From Pelomyxa schiedti (Eukaryota > Evosea > Pelobiontida > Pelomyxidae), in assembly GCA_020536535.1 (NCBI GenBank), contig JAHLWZ010001095.1, positions 1 to 20,134 on the forward strand: DNA of 20,134 nucleotides, read 5' to 3'. This document shows positions 18,395 to 20,134 of this stretch, piece by piece; position 1 is the stretch's first letter, and every line of letters begins with the position of its first letter. Under the pieces are notes generated by a model. The model searched no databases. It had not been told where the DNA came from and was given only the letters and a program-made list of their open reading frames with translations. The position numbers and the translations under genes were made by a program.

Positions 18395-20009
18395 TGATCA
18401 GATGTTGAAAGTTTTACTGGCCATTATGTCACTGGCTTTGGCGAGAATTTGTAAGTTGATATCTTTCGTCAGCAAAACAACATCAAGGTTTGTGTGGTTT
18501 TTGCGCCTGTAATAGAGGCAAGTGTTTAATATGATTTCGTCATTTCTCATGTTGTTGTGGTACTAATAAATGTTACAATAAAGACCAGGGATACAGATGG
18601 AAAAGCTCACTGTGTGTGTCATGAAAAGTTCAGCATGAGGGATGAAGTCCACAGGTTTCATTCCACTGGAAAACATAAGTTGTATGTATGCACTAGCTGC
18701 GCGGGATTGAACTGAAATGTCTGGCCTTGTGTTGTCTCTTGTTAAAAAAGAAAAAAGGTAACGGGATAGTAGTACTTGTTCTTTTGGGAGTCGAGTTCAC
18801 CAATTACAATTGAGGGAACCTTGTTGGAGTAATAAGGTGGTGGGAGAAAAAGACTAAAGACTACTTTCAGCTCCACCCATGGGAACTTGAATATGTTTTT
18901 TACAATTTGAAGCTCCACAAGAAGTACATTTGTATCAACAACTACAATTTTCTTTTTCTCAGGCTCTGGAATGTTGTGAAAACAATAGTGTAAAGAAGGT
19001 TTCATACCGGATGGTGGAGGTAATGAAGGTAATATTCGTGGCAAAAGTACCTTCGATTTTGAAGGCTTTTCTACAAAAAAAAGGTTATTCTCCTGTAATG
19101 TAATTTTTGGAAAACAAGGAATGAGTACCATCGCTTCTAATTCTGGCTTTTTTTTGAAATTGTGCTGAGAGATAGGTGTCTAAATCATCGTCTGAATCGG
19201 TGTCATGGCTATTGTAGAAGAAAATTATTAGAATCAAATTGTCCTGCACACCTTCTTTTTCTTGATGCAGCTAGTTCATCAGTTTCAGAAACTGCACAAT
19301 TTGGAGCAAGATTTTTAGCCTCGGTGATAGGTGGTGGCACCAAAATGCTGGTTGGTTTTGGATTTTGTTTGCATACAATTGATGGAACTGTGTGACTACA
19401 GTTGGAAGAACCGAAATGGAAGGTATTTGAAGGTTCAATTGCAACTGAAAGGTGTTCAACGGGTGCTCGATGTGTATCACTGTCAGTGGGTTCTTTAGTG
19501 GCGAATGACTTGGTTGTAAAAATGAGAGAGGGATGCCTTGCTGTAACTTGGTGTTCAACATTATTGGAAGTATGTGGTAAAACGGTAGTTGGTGGTGGTT
19601 TCACGGATGGTGGGGGACTGGAATGCAATGGAATCTGGGCATTCGTAGACGCGACAGCTGGAAGGGGCGGGGGAACAACGGAAGGGGGTGGGGGGGTGAC
19701 CAGTGGCTTTACAGGAATTTGGTTATTGGGCCTACATTCCTGGACTTTTTGAGGCTGTGGACTGTGTTGATGGACCTCTAATGTCGCTGTAGTGGGAGGT
19801 ACTTTAGAGTGAGACAACTGTGTAGTGTGTTGAATGTGCACCTCAATGGAGGGTGTATGCTGAGAAGACTGTGGAGAGTTAGTGGGGAATTTCTGTTCCG
19901 CCTTGAGTGGAAGAGCAGCTGTACTAGTTGTAGTGGATTGCAAAACCTGGCTAGCAGCTTGAGGTTTAGTGCATGGTATTGGCTGGGTTTGGTTGGCTGT
20001 TGACGACAT
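17813..20009 (-). CDS. PIN-domain putative endoribonuclease (SWT1-like); 3' end unresolved
   Basis: Exons with good phase: 20009-19252, 19208-19129, 19070-19008, 18965-18865, 18819-18776, 18725-18611, then 18562 leftward. Residues 1 to about 250 are Pro/Thr/Gln/Ser-rich and disordered, followed by a basic stretch and an acidic HDTDSDDDLD. The PIN nuclease fold follows, with its four acidic metal-binding positions: VVVDTNVLL (Asp311), IVIGELDSQ (Glu342), NDEIILNTC (Asp395) and VVLLTKDINL (Asp421). Layout and motifs resemble Swt1, which cleaves unspliced mRNA at the nuclear pore in yeast; other PIN families are possible, and that role is inference. After the PIN domain the frame meets TGA 18398-18400, then runs on in the same frame for 193 codons of SR/RD-rich sequence to 17813. 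No GT-AG intron I tried joins them cleanly. A 38-bp intron (18417-18380) would instead end the protein at TAG 18330-18332. ATG 20009 is the first ATG in frame. Confidence 0.72.
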
Positions 20010-20089
20010 TGCATGTGTGGGGTGCTGCTGGCGGCGCGAATGGTGGCAACTGCATGGCGGGGGGCCCAGGGGGGTTCTCAACAGCCAGG
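20010..20089. promoter_or_regulatory. Very short GC-rich divergent promoter
   Basis: 80 bp between the PIN-gene ATG (20009, minus) and a plus-strand ATG at 20090, with a G8/C-rich core near 20057-20074. Too short for two separate promoters plus leaders unless elements are shared. Confidence 0.4.
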
Positions 20090-20134
20090 ATGGTGCTCAA
20101 GACCGGGACGCGGCTCACGATCGTGGTGGGCCAG
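20090..20134 (+). CDS. N-terminal fragment of a further gene (partial, runs off the window)
   Basis: ATG 20090 opens a frame to the window edge giving 15 residues: MVLKTGTRLTIVVGQ. A basic start followed by a hydrophobic beta strand and Gly is compatible with the first strand of a nucleotide-binding or Rossmann-like fold. Nothing more can be said from 45 bases. GC-rich like the other first exons here. Divergent from the PIN gene. Confidence 0.4.
   Translation, partial: MVLKTGTRLTIVVGQ

Noticed and set aside
18398-18400. Reassignment of TGA as a sense codon
   Set aside because: TGA is the natural terminator of the F-box, acetyltransferase and glycosyltransferase models, so genome-wide reassignment is not supported.
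19402-20003. Plus-strand Gly/Val/Cys-rich frames opposite the PIN gene's first exon
   Set aside because: Antisense shadows of a Pro/Thr/Gln-rich exon, without motifs.
1-20134. Bacterial operon, prophage or CRISPR interpretation
   Set aside because: Pervasive short introns, eukaryote-specific families and monocistronic divergent/convergent layout show nuclear eukaryotic DNA; no direct-repeat array or insertion sequence was seen.

Overview
This window is nuclear DNA from a unicellular eukaryote. The protein-coding genes are broken up by at least 72 spliceosomal-type GT-AG introns, most of them only 39-61 bp long. Stop codons TAA, TAG and TGA all appear to be used, so the code looks standard. 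The presence of an alpha-tubulin K40 acetyltransferase points to a cell with cilia/flagella or acetylated microtubules. A Sel1-repeat protein, a TPP1-type sedolisin, a REM-CDC25 RasGEF and homopolymer-rich proteins would suit an amoebozoan or another free-living flagellated protist; that placement is inference and weak.

Layout: 2-187 (+) 3' end of an acidic protein; 501-2282 (+) intronless Sel1-repeat protein with a 23-Asp tract; 2283-2866 no firm gene; 2867-4265 (+) AnsA-type L-asparaginase with a signal peptide (8 exons); 4368-6055 (-) F-box/WD40 protein (5 exons); 6375-8005 (-) alpha-tubulin N-acetyltransferase (8 exons); 8313-9852 (+) GLT1D1-like GT4 glycosyltransferase (6 exons), divergent from the acetyltransferase; 10034-10400 (+) small unknown two-exon gene containing two strong hairpins; 10592-14679 (-) RasGEF (20 exons); 14962-17726 (+) TPP1-like S53 peptidase (24 exons), divergent from the RasGEF; 17813-20009 (-) PIN-domain (SWT1-like) putative endoribonuclease, 3' end unresolved; 20090-20134 (+) first codons of another gene.

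Exon models were built by hand from conserved protein motifs, GT/AG sites and reading phase. For the asparaginase, F-box, acetyltransferase, glycosyltransferase, RasGEF and peptidase genes the summed exon lengths are exact multiples of three. The genes do not form one pathway. They are housekeeping and signalling functions packed tightly: 80-320 bp between neighbours, apart from the 584-bp gap at 2283-2866. Gene 5' ends are GC/CpG-rich and 3' ends and introns are AT-rich. I saw no mobile element, CRISPR array, rRNA or convincing tRNA.
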